Shown: one piece after another, positions 18,464 through 28,470 of the stretch
Layout of the letters: every line of letters starts with the position of its first letter
Position numbering within the stretch: position 1 is the first letter of the stretch
NCBI RefSeq assembly: GCF_052162025.1
Contig: NZ_CP197401.1
Location: forward strand, 1,302,001-1,366,000
Source of the DNA: Methylobacter sp015476545
GTDB lineage: Bacteria > Pseudomonadota > Gammaproteobacteria > Methylococcales > Methylomonadaceae
Reading direction: 5' to 3'
Length of the DNA stretch: 64,000 bases
Notes under the pieces: generated by a model
Seen by the model: the letters and a program-made list of their open reading frames with translations, nothing else
Told to the model about the DNA's origin: nothing
The model's database searches: none
Position numbers and translations under genes: made by a program

Positions 18464-18723
18464 TCAGCTTGGCGGCAGATAGGGCGGGGTATCCGACTGA
18501 TCCCGAACCGTAGGTATAACAAATAATAAAATGGGGAGCTGCAATAAAGATGGACATAGTGAAAATCAGATTTCTTCCAGGTGAGCCTCTGCATCGCCGG
18601 TTTTTAGTGCTCAATTGCATGTATCCATAACCTAGAATGTAGACATCTGCTCAATGTTATCAGGCGAATTCATATGATTTCATGGCTTGATTCATCATCT
18701 ATTTAGCCGATTCTGCATATCCT

Positions 18724-19602
18724 ATGCGCTATGAGAAATTCGGACTATCCGCAATTGTCAAGATGCCTTCCGTCATCAGATTTTTAGCGCTTGCCATTTT
18801 TGCATTATTGCTGGTTATCATCAGCCCTATAGGGTACTCCGAGCCTGAAACTAATGCCCACTTAGACGGCAATACACTGTATTTTTATAATTCGGAGACC
18901 AATATAAATAATTATGTTTCATTGAAAATTGCATTTGATACCTATTTTGCAAAATTTGGGGCTTTCCATTTTCAGCCGTTCAGCGACAAGGATATTTTTG
19001 AGAAAACTCTCATAGAGAAGCAAGACGGGGGATTTTTACTTTCCAGCTGGCATTACCGCATTTTACAAAAAAAAATACCGATGACGCCGGTTTTGGTGGG
19101 AGTGTCGCACGGTAAATCGACTCAGCGCAAGGTTCTGTCTGCAAGAAATCAGATTGATAAAGTTGAGTTATTAAAGGGCGGAAAAATTGCTTCGGCAGCT
19201 AATGAAGCCTATACCCGAACCATTCTTAGCCAGATTCTGGGCGCGAAAAGTGCAGAGATTCTTGCACAGATAGAGTTGATTCTGGTGCCGAAAGATATTG
19301 ATGCCTTAATGGCAGTGGGCTTTGGCATGGCCGATGCAGCTTTAACCACAGAAGACAGTCTTGAAAATCTCGCGAAAATTAATCAGAAGCAGTACAGCAT
19401 GCTGAATCGTTTGGGAGCAAGCGAGAAACAATTTCTCACATTGGCTGTGGTGCCGAAAAAGACGGCTATGAATAGCGCTGCCTTGCTTGAAATTTTAGAG
19501 GGCATGAGCAAAGCCCCTGAGGGAGAAAGTAAGTTGAGAATGCTTGGTCTTGATGGTTGGCGAAAGCTCACTCAGTCTGAGCTCAAGGAGCTTGAGCCCT
19601 AG
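18724..19602 (+). CDS. PhnD-like periplasmic substrate-binding protein
   Basis: A 292-residue exported protein with the layout of phosphate/phosphonate-type (PhnD-like) binding proteins. A hydrophobic signal segment at residues 18-38 is followed by a bilobal domain with the ADAALTTEDSLENL segment expected at the ligand cleft. An internal ATG at 18763 would give a more conventional signal peptide (MPSVIRFLALAIF). The next gene begins two bases after its stop, and it heads a row of four same-strand genes. With no permease or ATPase present, it probably acts as a sensor input rather than as part of a transporter. Confidence 0.7.
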   Translation: MRYEKFGLSAIVKMPSVIRFLALAIFALLLVIISPIGYSEPETNAHLDGNTLYFYNSETNINNYVSLKIAFDTYFAKFGAFHFQPFSDKDIFEKTLIEKQDGGFLLSSWHYRILQKKIPMTPVLVGVSHGKSTQRKVLSARNQIDKVELLKGGKIASAANEAYTRTILSQILGAKSAEILAQIELILVPKDIDALMAVGFGMADAALTTEDSLENLAKINQKQYSMLNRLGASEKQFLTLAVVPKKTAMNSAALLEILEGMSKAPEGESKLRMLGLDGWRKLTQSELKELEP

Positions 19603-19603
19603 T

Positions 19604-20584
19604 ATGATGATAAATATGGCAAGCACTATTGCAGACTGTTTTTTAATCTTGCGAGCAGCATTCGCCAGGAGAATATGCGTGCTATTGTCTATGTCAGTGC
19701 TGGCATTATTTCATGCAGGTGAAGCGAGGGCGGAAGAAAGCAGAGGCATATTGATTCTTAATTCGAACTCCGCGGTAAAAAACTATGAATTGGCCCAAGC
19801 GGCGTTTGCAGCAAATTCGGCAGAAATAAAGGCCAAAATAAATCTTGGGGATAGTTCAAACGATATCGATACAGTCAGAGAACGGATTCGGCAAGTCAAT
19901 CCTGATGCAATTTATGCAATTGGTTCAAAAGCTTACTTGCTGGCACATGATATTGCGGAAGATAGAAAAATAATTTTTTCATCCGTACTGAATTGGCAGC
20001 GCTTGCCGATGAGTAAGCATTCTTATGGTGTTTCCAATGAGTTATCGTCGGGCATGCAGTTGATGACTTACCGTTATCTTTTCCCGAAGCTGAAAAAGAT
20101 CGGGATCATTTATAGTGAGAAATTTAATAAGGAATGGTTGTCGGTAGCAGCTGAAACCGCAACAGATGTGGGCATGGAAATCGTTAGCATACCCATTGTC
20201 GAACCGGCAGAGCTGGCTTCTACCCTGGAAAAACTTTTGCCGTCAGTGGATGTGCTATGGCTTATTTCCGATCCAGTCGTTCTTGCTGATCAAGAATCTG
20301 CGCTTGAAATCTTTAACCGGAGCGCGACGGCGAAAAAGCCGGTCATCGCTTATGCTGAAATATTTTCTACCTTGGGCGCAACGCTGGTGATATCGGCTGA
20401 TATTTCCACGATGGGCCTGCAGGCGGCAACTCTGACGAGAGATTTGCTGGAGCATAAAGAGGTTTTGCGACCCGTGGTTGATCCCGCCGGTTCTTATATT
20501 ATGCTTAACATGAAGAAAGTGAAGGAATATGGATTAGATTTGAATAACGAAGCCTTGGGTTCGGTTAATCAAATTATCGAATAA
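19604..20584 (+). CDS. ABC-type substrate-binding protein (PF04392-like)
   Basis: A periplasmic binding protein of the ABC_sub_bind type, 326 residues from the chosen start. A signal peptide runs to about residue 43 (LALFHAGEARA). The domain starts ILILNSNSAVKNY and has paired Rossmann-like lobes, including KKIGIIYSEKFN and a VLWLISDPV segment. The open frame extends upstream to 19544 inside the previous gene. I chose the ATG at 19604 because it lies just past the preceding TAG and gives a proper signal peptide. No permease or ATPase gene is near, so it is more likely a ligand-sensing partner of the downstream kinase. Confidence 0.72.
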   Translation: MMINMASTIADCFLILRAAFARRICVLLSMSVLALFHAGEARAEESRGILILNSNSAVKNYELAQAAFAANSAEIKAKINLGDSSNDIDTVRERIRQVNPDAIYAIGSKAYLLAHDIAEDRKIIFSSVLNWQRLPMSKHSYGVSNELSSGMQLMTYRYLFPKLKKIGIIYSEKFNKEWLSVAAETATDVGMEIVSIPIVEPAELASTLEKLLPSVDVLWLISDPVVLADQESALEIFNRSATAKKPVIAYAEIFSTLGATLVISADISTMGLQAATLTRDLLEHKEVLRPVVDPAGSYIMLNMKKVKEYGLDLNNEALGSVNQIIE

Positions 20585-20615
20585 TCTTTGATAGATCAAT
20601 CTGAGAATAGAACAA

Positions 20616-23600
20616 ATGGTTAAACGGAGTATTTACAAAAAGCTGCTTGTGACGATGGTGGGTTTAATTATCGCCTTGTTGACCATGTTGACCTTTGTTC
20701 AAATCAAGTTTCAAAAAGATATGTTTGAAAAGGAACTGGATAAACGCATTGCGTTGATGAAAGGAAAATTGATAGATAGAGGACAAATTCTATCCGACAG
20801 CTTATCCGGCCAGGTTAAAGACGGCATCGCTTCGGTTAATCTTTCACACGTTTCAGATCTGTTAAGGAATGCAGTGCAGGAGAATGGAGAGCTTTATTAC
20901 ATAATCCTGATGCAGTCCTCCGGCATGGCGTACATTCATACTTTAAAACCGCAGCTTGAAATGGAGATCCTTGCCGAGAAAGAAGACGTGTTTGCAGCCA
21001 GCCAAAATACCGCAACGGTTAATGAATATGTCAGCAACGGTAAATCTGTTATGGAATTCATCATGCCGATTCAGGTGAGTGCGGAACCTTGGGGTGTTCT
21101 CAGGCTGGGGTTTTCATTGGATCTTCTTAATCAGGAAATCGCTAACTCGCGAAAGGAAAGCGCCGAGCAGATTCGTGTAATGATAACGCGGCTATTAATG
21201 ATTACGATTGCTTTCATTCTGATAGGTGCCGGTATCGTGTTATTCATATCCGAACGCCTGTCCAGGCCGCTGTTGCAATTGACTCATTTGGCAAACCAAT
21301 TGGCCCGGGGCGATTTTGAGGTCAGCGACTATATCAAAGGAACTCCGGAAGGTGAAATCGGCGCTTTAACGACAGCGTTTGTACAAATGGCCAGGAACCT
21401 AAGGGTTTCTTACGACAAGCTTGAAGAATACAGCCGGACGTTAGAGCAGAAAGTCTTTGAGCGCACCTCCGAACTGGCTGAAGCGCGGGATCAAGCGATT
21501 GCTGCCAACAAAAGCAAATCGGAGTTTCTGTCAATCATGAGTCATGAGATTCGCACGCCGATGAATGCCATTATCGGCATGACCCGGTTGGCGCTGCAGA
21601 CGGAAGTTACAGCCAAACAGCGCGATTATCTGACTAAAGTTCAAACCTCCTCTCATACGCTGCTCGGCATCATTAACGATATCCTGGATTTTTCGAAAAT
21701 CGAAGCCGGGAAACTGGAACTGGAGGCCATCGCGTTTAATCTGGATGACGTGCTGAATAATCTTGCCAATTTGATGAGTGTTAAAGCCGAAGAAAAAGGT
21801 CTTCAGATACATTTTACCACTGGCCGTGATGTGCCTTTGTATCTGATAGGTGATCCGCTCAGACTAGGCCAAGTATTGCTTAACTTGGTCAATAATGCAG
21901 TAAAATTTACCCAATATGGCGAAATCGTCGTTAATGTTGCATTGGCTGAAGACGATGGCCGGCAAGTCAAAAGAAATGGTCAGGTAGTGCTTGAGTTCTC
22001 TGTCAAAGATACCGGCATAGGCTTAACGAAAGAACAAATAAGCGGTTTATTTGAATCTTTCAGCCAAGCCGATAAATCAACTACCCGCAAATATGGCGGG
22101 ACAGGCCTGGGGTTGGCAATCTGCAAGCGGATGGTGGACATGATGGGAGGGCGCATCAACGTTACCAGCGAAGTGGGAAAAGGCAGTATTTTTTCCTTTA
22201 CCGCCGCCTTCGAGCAGTACCAGGGCGTTGATCAAGGATGTATTGCCTCGCTTGAGGATTTTCAGGGCATGAAGGCATTAGTCGTGGATGATAATGCGAC
22301 ATCCCGGAATGTTCTACGTTCTTACCTGGAGTCATTTTCTTTTCAAGTGGATCAAGCCAATACCGGCGAGCAGGCGATTCAGATGCTGGAAAATGCCCCC
22401 GTTGAAGATCCTTATCGCCTTGTCATCATGGACTGGAAACTGCCCAAAATAGACGGTATTTCAGCGGCGCGCCATATTAAGAATGATCCCAAGATTATTC
22501 ATACTCCCTACATTATCATGATAACGGCTTATAGCAGAGAGGATATCATTCAGCAATCAAATGACGCCAACCTGGACGGGTTTCTTATCAAGCCGGTGCA
22601 TCCGTCGGTGCTGCTTAATGCAGTTATTGATGTATTCGTTCAAAATCGTTTTGACGAAAATCCTGTCCAGCACGTTCTTGATGCGGCAATGAATGATAAA
22701 AAATTATATAAAACTGAAGGAAAAAAACTGCTGCTGGTAGAAGATAACGAAATTAATCAACAGGTTGCGAAAGAAATACTGGAAAAGGAAGGTTTTGACA
22801 TCGACATTGCTGCAGATGGACTGGAAGCCGTGCAAAAAATACGAGCCAAACGCTTTGATGCGGTATTGATGGATTTGCAAATGCCGATGATGGACGGTTA
22901 TGAGGCGACACGCATTATACGTTCCGAGCCACAGTTTGACGATCTGCCGATTATTGCCATGACGGCTCATGCCATGACCGATGTCAAGGAGAAATGCTTG
23001 AGCATCGGCATGAATGGATATATAGCTAAGCCAATAGATGTCGATGAGTTAGTGGCAAACCTGCTTGATTCAATCAAACCGGAAATGCGGGAAATGCTGG
23101 ATTCCACTTTGGAGATAGCCGATACGCAAGCAAAGACATTACTACCGGCCTACTTGCCCAGTATCGATTGGCGGTTGGGATTGAAGAGCGTTGCAGGCAA
23201 TGCTCAATTATTTCATGAGCTGCTGCTGAAATTTCATGAAGATTTTGGCGATGCGGCAACTCGACTGGAGGCATTTCTGCAAACAGGCGATAACGAATCG
23301 GCTTTGGCATTACTGCATTCATTGAAAGGCGTTGCGGGCAATCTTGCCATGCCTGAATTGAGAGATAGAGCAAACGCACTGGAAACGGCTATCGCAAAGC
23401 AGCAAGCATTGGTTCCCGGGTTATTGATTGAATTTTCCAAGGCTCAACATAGAGTGCTTGAGTCAGTTGCCCGGTTGAAAACTTATGAGTCTACAGAGTT
23501 GCCGGATTACAATAACAATGCTGTCGAGCCCGATTTATCGCTGGTTGAATCTTTATTGAACGATTTATTTGACGCCTTGAATGGAAGCCGTCTGGATGCA

Positions 23601-24704
23601 GACTATCATTTTAAAGAACTGAAAAAGATTATCCAAAATTCACGGCATAGTAATAATCTCAGATTACTTGAGAAGGCGATCAATCAATTTGATTTTGCTG
23701 CTGCCCAATCTGTTTTACAGGATATTGTGCTGGTTTTATTTGATAAGAAATTAATGCAATCGACTGTATCCTCAGAAACTGATAACAGACAAAAGATATT
23801 GATTGTCGATGATATGCCTGTAAATATCCTGACATTAGGAGAAGTCCTGAGGTCTCGTTACGATATTGTTGCGGCCGTAAATGGAAGAAAAGCCTTATCT
23901 ATAGCTCAGTCAGATCAGCCTCCCGATCTGATTTTACTGGATATTGAAATGCCCGACATGGATGGGTGGCAGGTTTGCAGACATCTGAAAACAACTGAAA
24001 AAACACGCAATATTCCGGTCATCTTTATTACGGGCCACGACGAAGTTTCCGAAGTGATGGCGGGCTTTGAGTCGGGAGCCGTCGATTACATCAGCAAACC
24101 GTTCAATATATCAGTCGTTCAGGCCAGGGTTCAGACTCATCTGGCGCTTAAAAAGCAACGCGACTTGTTAGAACAGCTGGCAAGCGTGGACGCATTGACA
24201 GGCATTCCCAATCGCCGCATGTTCGATGAGTATTTCGCCAGAGAATGGCGCCGCTCCATGCGTTCGGCATCGCCCATCTCTCTCATCTTCATGGATGTAG
24301 ACTTCTTCAAAGCTTACAACGATAACTACGGCCATGCGGAAGGGGATCGCTGCCTGGAGAATATTGCCGCCATACTGAAGCATACGCTTAAGCGGGTTAC
24401 TGATTTTGTGGCGCGTTATGGCGGTGAGGAGTTTGTCGCTGTATTACCGGAGATGAATCTGGACGAAGCGGTGGAGATGGCTGAAAGCATGCGTAAAAAT
24501 GTCGCCAGTTCCAATATTCCTCATGCCTATTCCGAAGTAGCCGATCGGATAACGTTGAGTCTTGGCGTGAGCAGTGTAATACCTGTTGCAGACATATTGC
24601 CCGAAGACCTGATAAAGACCGCCGATGCTGCGCTTTATATGGCGAAAGAAAACGGCCGGAATCAGGTTGGTGCAAAATTGACTGGAATTAAAGATGCGCT
24701 ATGA
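20616..24704 (+). CDS. hybrid sensor histidine kinase with three receivers, Hpt and GGDEF diguanylate cyclase
   Basis: A 1362-residue inner-membrane signalling protein. In order: a membrane helix (about 9-28), a periplasmic sensor region to about 190, a second helix (about 192-213), HAMP (about 214-270), HisKA with phospho-acceptor His310 in MSHEIRTPMN, and HATPase with the N, G1 and G2 boxes (NNAVKFT, DTGIGL, GGTGLGLAI). Then come receiver 1 (Asp606), receiver 2 (Asp753), an Hpt domain (His901 in LLHSLKGVAGNL), receiver 3 (Asp1109) and a GGDEF domain with intact GGEEF at 1269-1273. All phospho-acceptors are present, so one chain could carry a full phosphorelay ending in cyclic di-GMP synthesis. 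It follows the two binding-protein genes and precedes a TonB receptor gene. Confidence 0.92.
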   Translation: MVKRSIYKKLLVTMVGLIIALLTMLTFVQIKFQKDMFEKELDKRIALMKGKLIDRGQILSDSLSGQVKDGIASVNLSHVSDLLRNAVQENGELYYIILMQSSGMAYIHTLKPQLEMEILAEKEDVFAASQNTATVNEYVSNGKSVMEFIMPIQVSAEPWGVLRLGFSLDLLNQEIANSRKESAEQIRVMITRLLMITIAFILIGAGIVLFISERLSRPLLQLTHLANQLARGDFEVSDYIKGTPEGEIGALTTAFVQMARNLRVSYDKLEEYSRTLEQKVFERTSELAEARDQAIAANKSKSEFLSIMSHEIRTPMNAIIGMTRLALQTEVTAKQRDYLTKVQTSSHTLLGIINDILDFSKIEAGKLELEAIAFNLDDVLNNLANLMSVKAEEKGLQIHFTTGRDVPLYLIGDPLRLGQVLLNLVNNAVKFTQYGEIVVNVALAEDDGRQVKRNGQVVLEFSVKDTGIGLTKEQISGLFESFSQADKSTTRKYGGTGLGLAICKRMVDMMGGRINVTSEVGKGSIFSFTAAFEQYQGVDQGCIASLEDFQGMKALVVDDNATSRNVLRSYLESFSFQVDQANTGEQAIQMLENAPVEDPYRLVIMDWKLPKIDGISAARHIKNDPKIIHTPYIIMITAYSREDIIQQSNDANLDGFLIKPVHPSVLLNAVIDVFVQNRFDENPVQHVLDAAMNDKKLYKTEGKKLLLVEDNEINQQVAKEILEKEGFDIDIAADGLEAVQKIRAKRFDAVLMDLQMPMMDGYEATRIIRSEPQFDDLPIIAMTAHAMTDVKEKCLSIGMNGYIAKPIDVDELVANLLDSIKPEMREMLDSTLEIADTQAKTLLPAYLPSIDWRLGLKSVAGNAQLFHELLLKFHEDFGDAATRLEAFLQTGDNESALALLHSLKGVAGNLAMPELRDRANALETAIAKQQALVPGLLIEFSKAQHRVLESVARLKTYESTELPDYNNNAVEPDLSLVESLLNDLFDALNGSRLDADYHFKELKKIIQNSRHSNNLRLLEKAINQFDFAAAQSVLQDIVLVLFDKKLMQSTVSSETDNRQKILIVDDMPVNILTLGEVLRSRYDIVAAVNGRKALSIAQSDQPPDLILLDIEMPDMDGWQVCRHLKTTEKTRNIPVIFITGHDEVSEVMAGFESGAVDYISKPFNISVVQARVQTHLALKKQRDLLEQLASVDALTGIPNRRMFDEYFAREWRRSMRSASPISLIFMDVDFFKAYNDNYGHAEGDRCLENIAAILKHTLKRVTDFVARYGGEEFVAVLPEMNLDEAVEMAESMRKNVASSNIPHAYSEVADRITLSLGVSSVIPVADILPEDLIKTADAALYMAKENGRNQVGAKLTGIKDAL

Positions 24705-24785
24705 GATGTGCAATAAACCTCTGCTCCTTATTCCTGAACCGGAGCAACGGCGATATTTCCCTTTAATGAAGCATTCGTAATTCGC

Positions 24786-26846
24786 ATGGCTATGAGAAAA
24801 GAATTTCTTATTCTGTTCGTGTGCGTGGTTTCAATGTTTCACATATCCCTCGCATCTGCCGCCGCTCCTCCGATGATGTCAAAAGAAAACATAGAAGCTT
24901 CGTTAGATGAAGAGTTAGGCTGGCTTCAGGAGGAATCGGTCATCTTTTCCGCATCCCGGCGAGAACAAAAAGTTTTGCAAACATCCGCCGCTGTATTCGT
25001 TATCAGCAATGACGATATACGCCGCTCCGGCGTTACTTCAATTCCCGACGCTTTGCGCATGGCTCCAGGGCTTCAGGTCGCCCAAGTGAATGCGAATACC
25101 TGGGCAATTACAGCGCGGGGATTTAACGGAGAGAATGCAAACAAGTTGCTGGTGATGATCGACGGCAGAACGGTTTATCATCCTACCTTTTCGGGAACGC
25201 TTTGGCGGACAAAAGATGTGTTGCTTGAAGATGTAGAAAGGATTGAAGTCATCAGGGGGCCGGGTGCAGCCATGTGGGGCGCCAATGCCGTAAACGGCGT
25301 TATCAATGTGATCACCAGAAATGCAGCCAATACTTATCAGGGCTTATCGGTAACAGCCGGAGGAGGCAGTGAGGATAAAGGTCTGGGTTCTGTCCGTTAC
25401 AGCGGAAAACTGGCGGATAATCTGCATTACCGGACTTATATGAAATATAACGATAGGGATAATTTAAAATTTGAAGGCGGCGGCAACCCTAATGACAATT
25501 GGGAAAAGTTTCAGGGCGGCTTCAGAATCGATGGCGATTTGACACCGCATGATTCACTGACCTTGCAAGGCGATCTGTACAAAGGCAATGGCGGCAGCTT
25601 GAGGGACGCTACAGCACCGGTAGCTCCTTTTACTTCTCGGAGCAATGTAGGTGAAGATTTTTCCGGCGGCAATATTTTGAGCCGATGGCGGCACCGGTTT
25701 TCTGACACATCGGATTTGTCGCTGCAGTTCTACTTTGACCGGACCCAGGATAGGACTACTTATTCCGCATTTAACGATGCATCGGAAGCCGTTATAAGCA
25801 CATACGACGCCGATCTGCAGCATTATTTCCAGCTTGGTAGTTGGCAGGAAGTGACCTGGGGGCTGGGATTCCGGTATATAGAGGACGATCAGGACAATGC
25901 CGTCAATTTTTCATTTGCACCTGCAAGCCGCGATTATCTGCTATATAGCGCATTTATACAGGATCAGGTGACGCTGGTCCCAGATAAACTAAAGTTCCTG
26001 TTTGGCTCAAAATTTGAACATAATGATTTTAGCGGCTTTCAAATTCAGCCCAATGCCCGCTTCATCTATACGCCCGATAACAAACAGGCATTATGGGCGG
26101 CGGTGTCTCGTGCAGTGCGGACGCCCAATCGTTTAGATCAGGATACAAACTTGCTCTATTTCAGCCAGTTAAGTGCTAATGACTTTAGTGCCTTTCGAGG
26201 TAATCGGAATTTTGATTCGGAAGAACTGATTGCTTACGAATTAGGCTATCGAATAGCACCCAAAGAGAATATATCCATCGACATCACGGCTTTTTACAAT
26301 GTGTATGACAAACTGAGGAGTGTTGAAGCCGGAATGCCTTTTGATGACACGACTAATGGTATATCCCATAAAGTTTATCCTGTTACTTATGGAAATAATG
26401 CCCGTAGCGAAACTTACGGTTTGGAGACGGCAGCGCAATGGCAGGCGTTAAAGTGGTGGCGTCTGCAGGCAAACTACTCTTATCTGCAAATTCAGCTTCA
26501 TACTGATTCCGCTTCGCTGTTCAATGATGTCGAGGAAGGACAATCACCCCATCATCAATTCAATTTCAGATCCTCGATGGACCTGCCGCACAATGTACAA
26601 TTGGATGCCTTTTTACGGTATGTGGACAAGTTGCGCTATAGAGACTATTACCCTGAGCGGGGAATCGCCAGCTATCTGGAAATGGATGTGCGCTTGGGAT
26701 GGAAGCCTGTGAAAAATATCGAATTATCCATTTCCGGCAGAAATCTGTTGGACAGCAGTCATGCCGAATTCAAAGCCTTGATAAGGAATATGCCTGTTAT
26801 AGAAGTACAGCGCAGCATATTTGGACAGATAAGCCTGGACTTTTGA
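24786..26846 (+). CDS. TonB-dependent outer membrane receptor
   Basis: A 686-residue outer-membrane transporter. A signal peptide (about 1-25, ending LASAA) precedes a plug domain at about 50-175 with the classic VERIEVIRGPGAAMWGANAV segment, then a 22-strand-type barrel ending in the aromatic terminus GQISLDF. No N-terminal signalling extension is evident. It is nearest the BtuB/siderophore-receptor type, but the ligand is unknown. It lies 81 bases after the hybrid kinase/diguanylate cyclase gene on the same strand. The four genes probably form a uptake-and-sensing unit. Confidence 0.9.
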   Translation: MAMRKEFLILFVCVVSMFHISLASAAAPPMMSKENIEASLDEELGWLQEESVIFSASRREQKVLQTSAAVFVISNDDIRRSGVTSIPDALRMAPGLQVAQVNANTWAITARGFNGENANKLLVMIDGRTVYHPTFSGTLWRTKDVLLEDVERIEVIRGPGAAMWGANAVNGVINVITRNAANTYQGLSVTAGGGSEDKGLGSVRYSGKLADNLHYRTYMKYNDRDNLKFEGGGNPNDNWEKFQGGFRIDGDLTPHDSLTLQGDLYKGNGGSLRDATAPVAPFTSRSNVGEDFSGGNILSRWRHRFSDTSDLSLQFYFDRTQDRTTYSAFNDASEAVISTYDADLQHYFQLGSWQEVTWGLGFRYIEDDQDNAVNFSFAPASRDYLLYSAFIQDQVTLVPDKLKFLFGSKFEHNDFSGFQIQPNARFIYTPDNKQALWAAVSRAVRTPNRLDQDTNLLYFSQLSANDFSAFRGNRNFDSEELIAYELGYRIAPKENISIDITAFYNVYDKLRSVEAGMPFDDTTNGISHKVYPVTYGNNARSETYGLETAAQWQALKWWRLQANYSYLQIQLHTDSASLFNDVEEGQSPHHQFNFRSSMDLPHNVQLDAFLRYVDKLRYRDYYPERGIASYLEMDVRLGWKPVKNIELSISGRNLLDSSHAEFKALIRNMPVIEVQRSIFGQISLDF

Positions 26847-26862
26847 AAGTCAGGCTTATCTG
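26826..26862 (+). terminator. hairpin at the end of the TonB receptor gene
   Basis: Twelve-base perfect arms (26826-26837 and 26851-26862) flank the receptor stop codon, so the left arm encodes the last residues of the barrel. A short TCTTAGTT tail follows. It probably terminates the four-gene unit before the convergent gene at 26916. Confidence 0.55.
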
Positions 26863-26915
26863 TCTTAGTTCAAGATTGTTGTTGCCCGCCTTATTGGCCG
26901 CGATGTAAGTGAATG

Positions 26916-27881
26916 TCAATCTGTTCCCAAGAAAGCTTTCTTAAGGCGTTTGCCGGAAGACAGCCAGATTTTAATAGCTTCATAGACAATGACCGTCGTA
27001 AATGTAACGGCCATCCATACCAATACGGCTTCAACGGGTAGCGAGGCCCAGGCACTGACTGTTAAGCCCAGCATTTGATCATGGTTGTATCCCCACCATT
27101 GATATGGCGAGGCGAGAGTCGCTTCCCATATCAGGCTGATCAATAAAATAAAAAAGAATGTAGAACTGAAAGCGCGCCAATTGATAAATCGGTAAGTCGT
27201 CTTAAAGAAAGCTGCGGAAGGGATAAAGCTGGCGACTGTAAGAAAGGTAAAATAGCCCGGAAATCCGCCTTGATAGTGATGAGTAAAAAAATTCTTATAA
27301 ATAAAGCCGCAGAGGATCAATATCAGCCCCCAAGCAAGGGATTTCGGATGAAAAAATACGATTTTTTCTATCTCTTTAGTCTCCGCAGAATAATCAGGCA
27401 CATTGTAAGCGGCAAGCCAGTATTCATCGCACCAGATATAAACCAGTAGAACCGTGACAAATCCGGAGAGGTAAAAAACAAATTCCTCGATCGGCAATGC
27501 CAGGCGCCACATCATCCGATCGAAGTCAAAGCCAGGCAGATATACCTGAAGTGTGGCTTCATGGTTTGCAAAAGTAAAAAAGCTAAGACCAAAAAAAATA
27601 TCCAGGATAAAGCCCAGAGGTACAAGCATGATTAAGGCCAGCCAGAAAGACTTACGGATTAATTTTTCGTTGTGGCTGACATGAAGCCAAGTGATGATCG
27701 TTAATGCCGGGACAATGAAAAGCAGTAAGCTCCAGGTATATCCCAATGGAGAAATGCCGGCAACAGGAGCAATGACTTCTTGAGCTTTTTTGACAGTCAA
27801 CATCGTTAATGTAGCCGGCAAGGCTAAAACAACGAGCATGATGATAAATATTTTAAAATCCTTTATTGACGTGAAGTTCAT
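26916..27881 (-). CDS. polytopic membrane protein of the CrtYc/CrtYd (CarR) lycopene cyclase-like family
   Basis: A 321-residue protein with about eight membrane helices, built as two similar halves. The first half ends in ALPIEEFVFYL (Pro-Ile-Glu-Glu at 130-133), the hallmark of the heterodimeric-type lycopene cyclases found in actinobacteria, archaea and fungal CarRP fusions. The second half has the corresponding ASLPVEAVLVW (282-285) with only one Glu. The known family reaction is beta-cyclisation of lycopene ends. Here the imperfect second motif and lack of crt neighbours make a related but different prenyl-chain or structural role possible. It is transcribed alone, convergent with the TonB receptor gene. 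Confidence 0.6.
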   Translation of the reverse strand: MNFTSIKDFKIFIIMLVVLALPATLTMLTVKKAQEVIAPVAGISPLGYTWSLLLFIVPALTIITWLHVSHNEKLIRKSFWLALIMLVPLGFILDIFFGLSFFTFANHEATLQVYLPGFDFDRMMWRLALPIEEFVFYLSGFVTVLLVYIWCDEYWLAAYNVPDYSAETKEIEKIVFFHPKSLAWGLILILCGFIYKNFFTHHYQGGFPGYFTFLTVASFIPSAAFFKTTYRFINWRAFSSTFFFILLISLIWEATLASPYQWWGYNHDQMLGLTVSAWASLPVEAVLVWMAVTFTTVIVYEAIKIWLSSGKRLKKAFLGTD

Positions 27882-28470
27882 ATTTTCCCTCTTATCTAAT
27901 ATTTGATGAGTATGGGGCTCTGATTGTTAAATATGATGAAAGTTCAACAGTTTCAGCAGTTGAATAACTCATTATCTGCGATAATGTCATTTTTTATGAC
28001 TCTAACAAAATTTATGAGTTGACTTTAAAGTTATCACAAGCGTTGGGTATTGTCAGCATCAACAATACGGATTGCCGAACTGGTGCCGTGAGAGTGCCAG
28101 CAAGCAGCAGAAAGCAGGCTCAAACGTTATACATGCTACTGATCTGGGAATGAGATTCCGACAGTTAACGGATACTTTTCTATCCGTGATTTCTGACTAA
28201 CAGTCAGGACTTACGCAAGCCTGTGGGGCGATTTTAATCGCCACCACACTTTTAAAATGGCCGGTAGCAGAAGAGTGAAATATGTAAGTCCAGATAGTGG
28301 GGCTCGCTACCTGGATGTGTTTGATTAGGAAATCTGCGGTTAAATGCTTTGGGCTCAGCCCGCTTTCAACTTCGTCAGATTGTATGCGCTTTAGGCCGGG
28401 AAGAACCAAGGCGCATTGCGGGATAACTTCTTAAGTGCTATCAGCTGACACCTTGGCCTATTCAGTCAGG
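27882..28470. other. 589-base gap with hairpin and possible MITE-like remnant
   Basis: No credible gene: a 70-codon minus frame at 28197-28409 lacks a ribosome site and family resemblance. The segment 28207-28291 is bounded by inverted GGACTTAC/GTAAGTCC ends. It contains a hairpin with one bulge (28222-28248, core GGCGATTTTAATCGCC). This could be a decayed miniature insertion element or a lone terminator. Confidence 0.4.

Noticed and set aside
18464..18723. Possible cyclic di-GMP riboswitch before the binding-protein and cyclase genes
   Set aside because: I looked for GEMM-type conserved sequences upstream of 18724 and saw none. The 260 bases show no convincing fold by eye.
28197..28409. 70-codon minus-strand frame in the 28-kb gap
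   Set aside because: It has no ribosome site, no recognisable family and covers a hairpin and inverted repeats.
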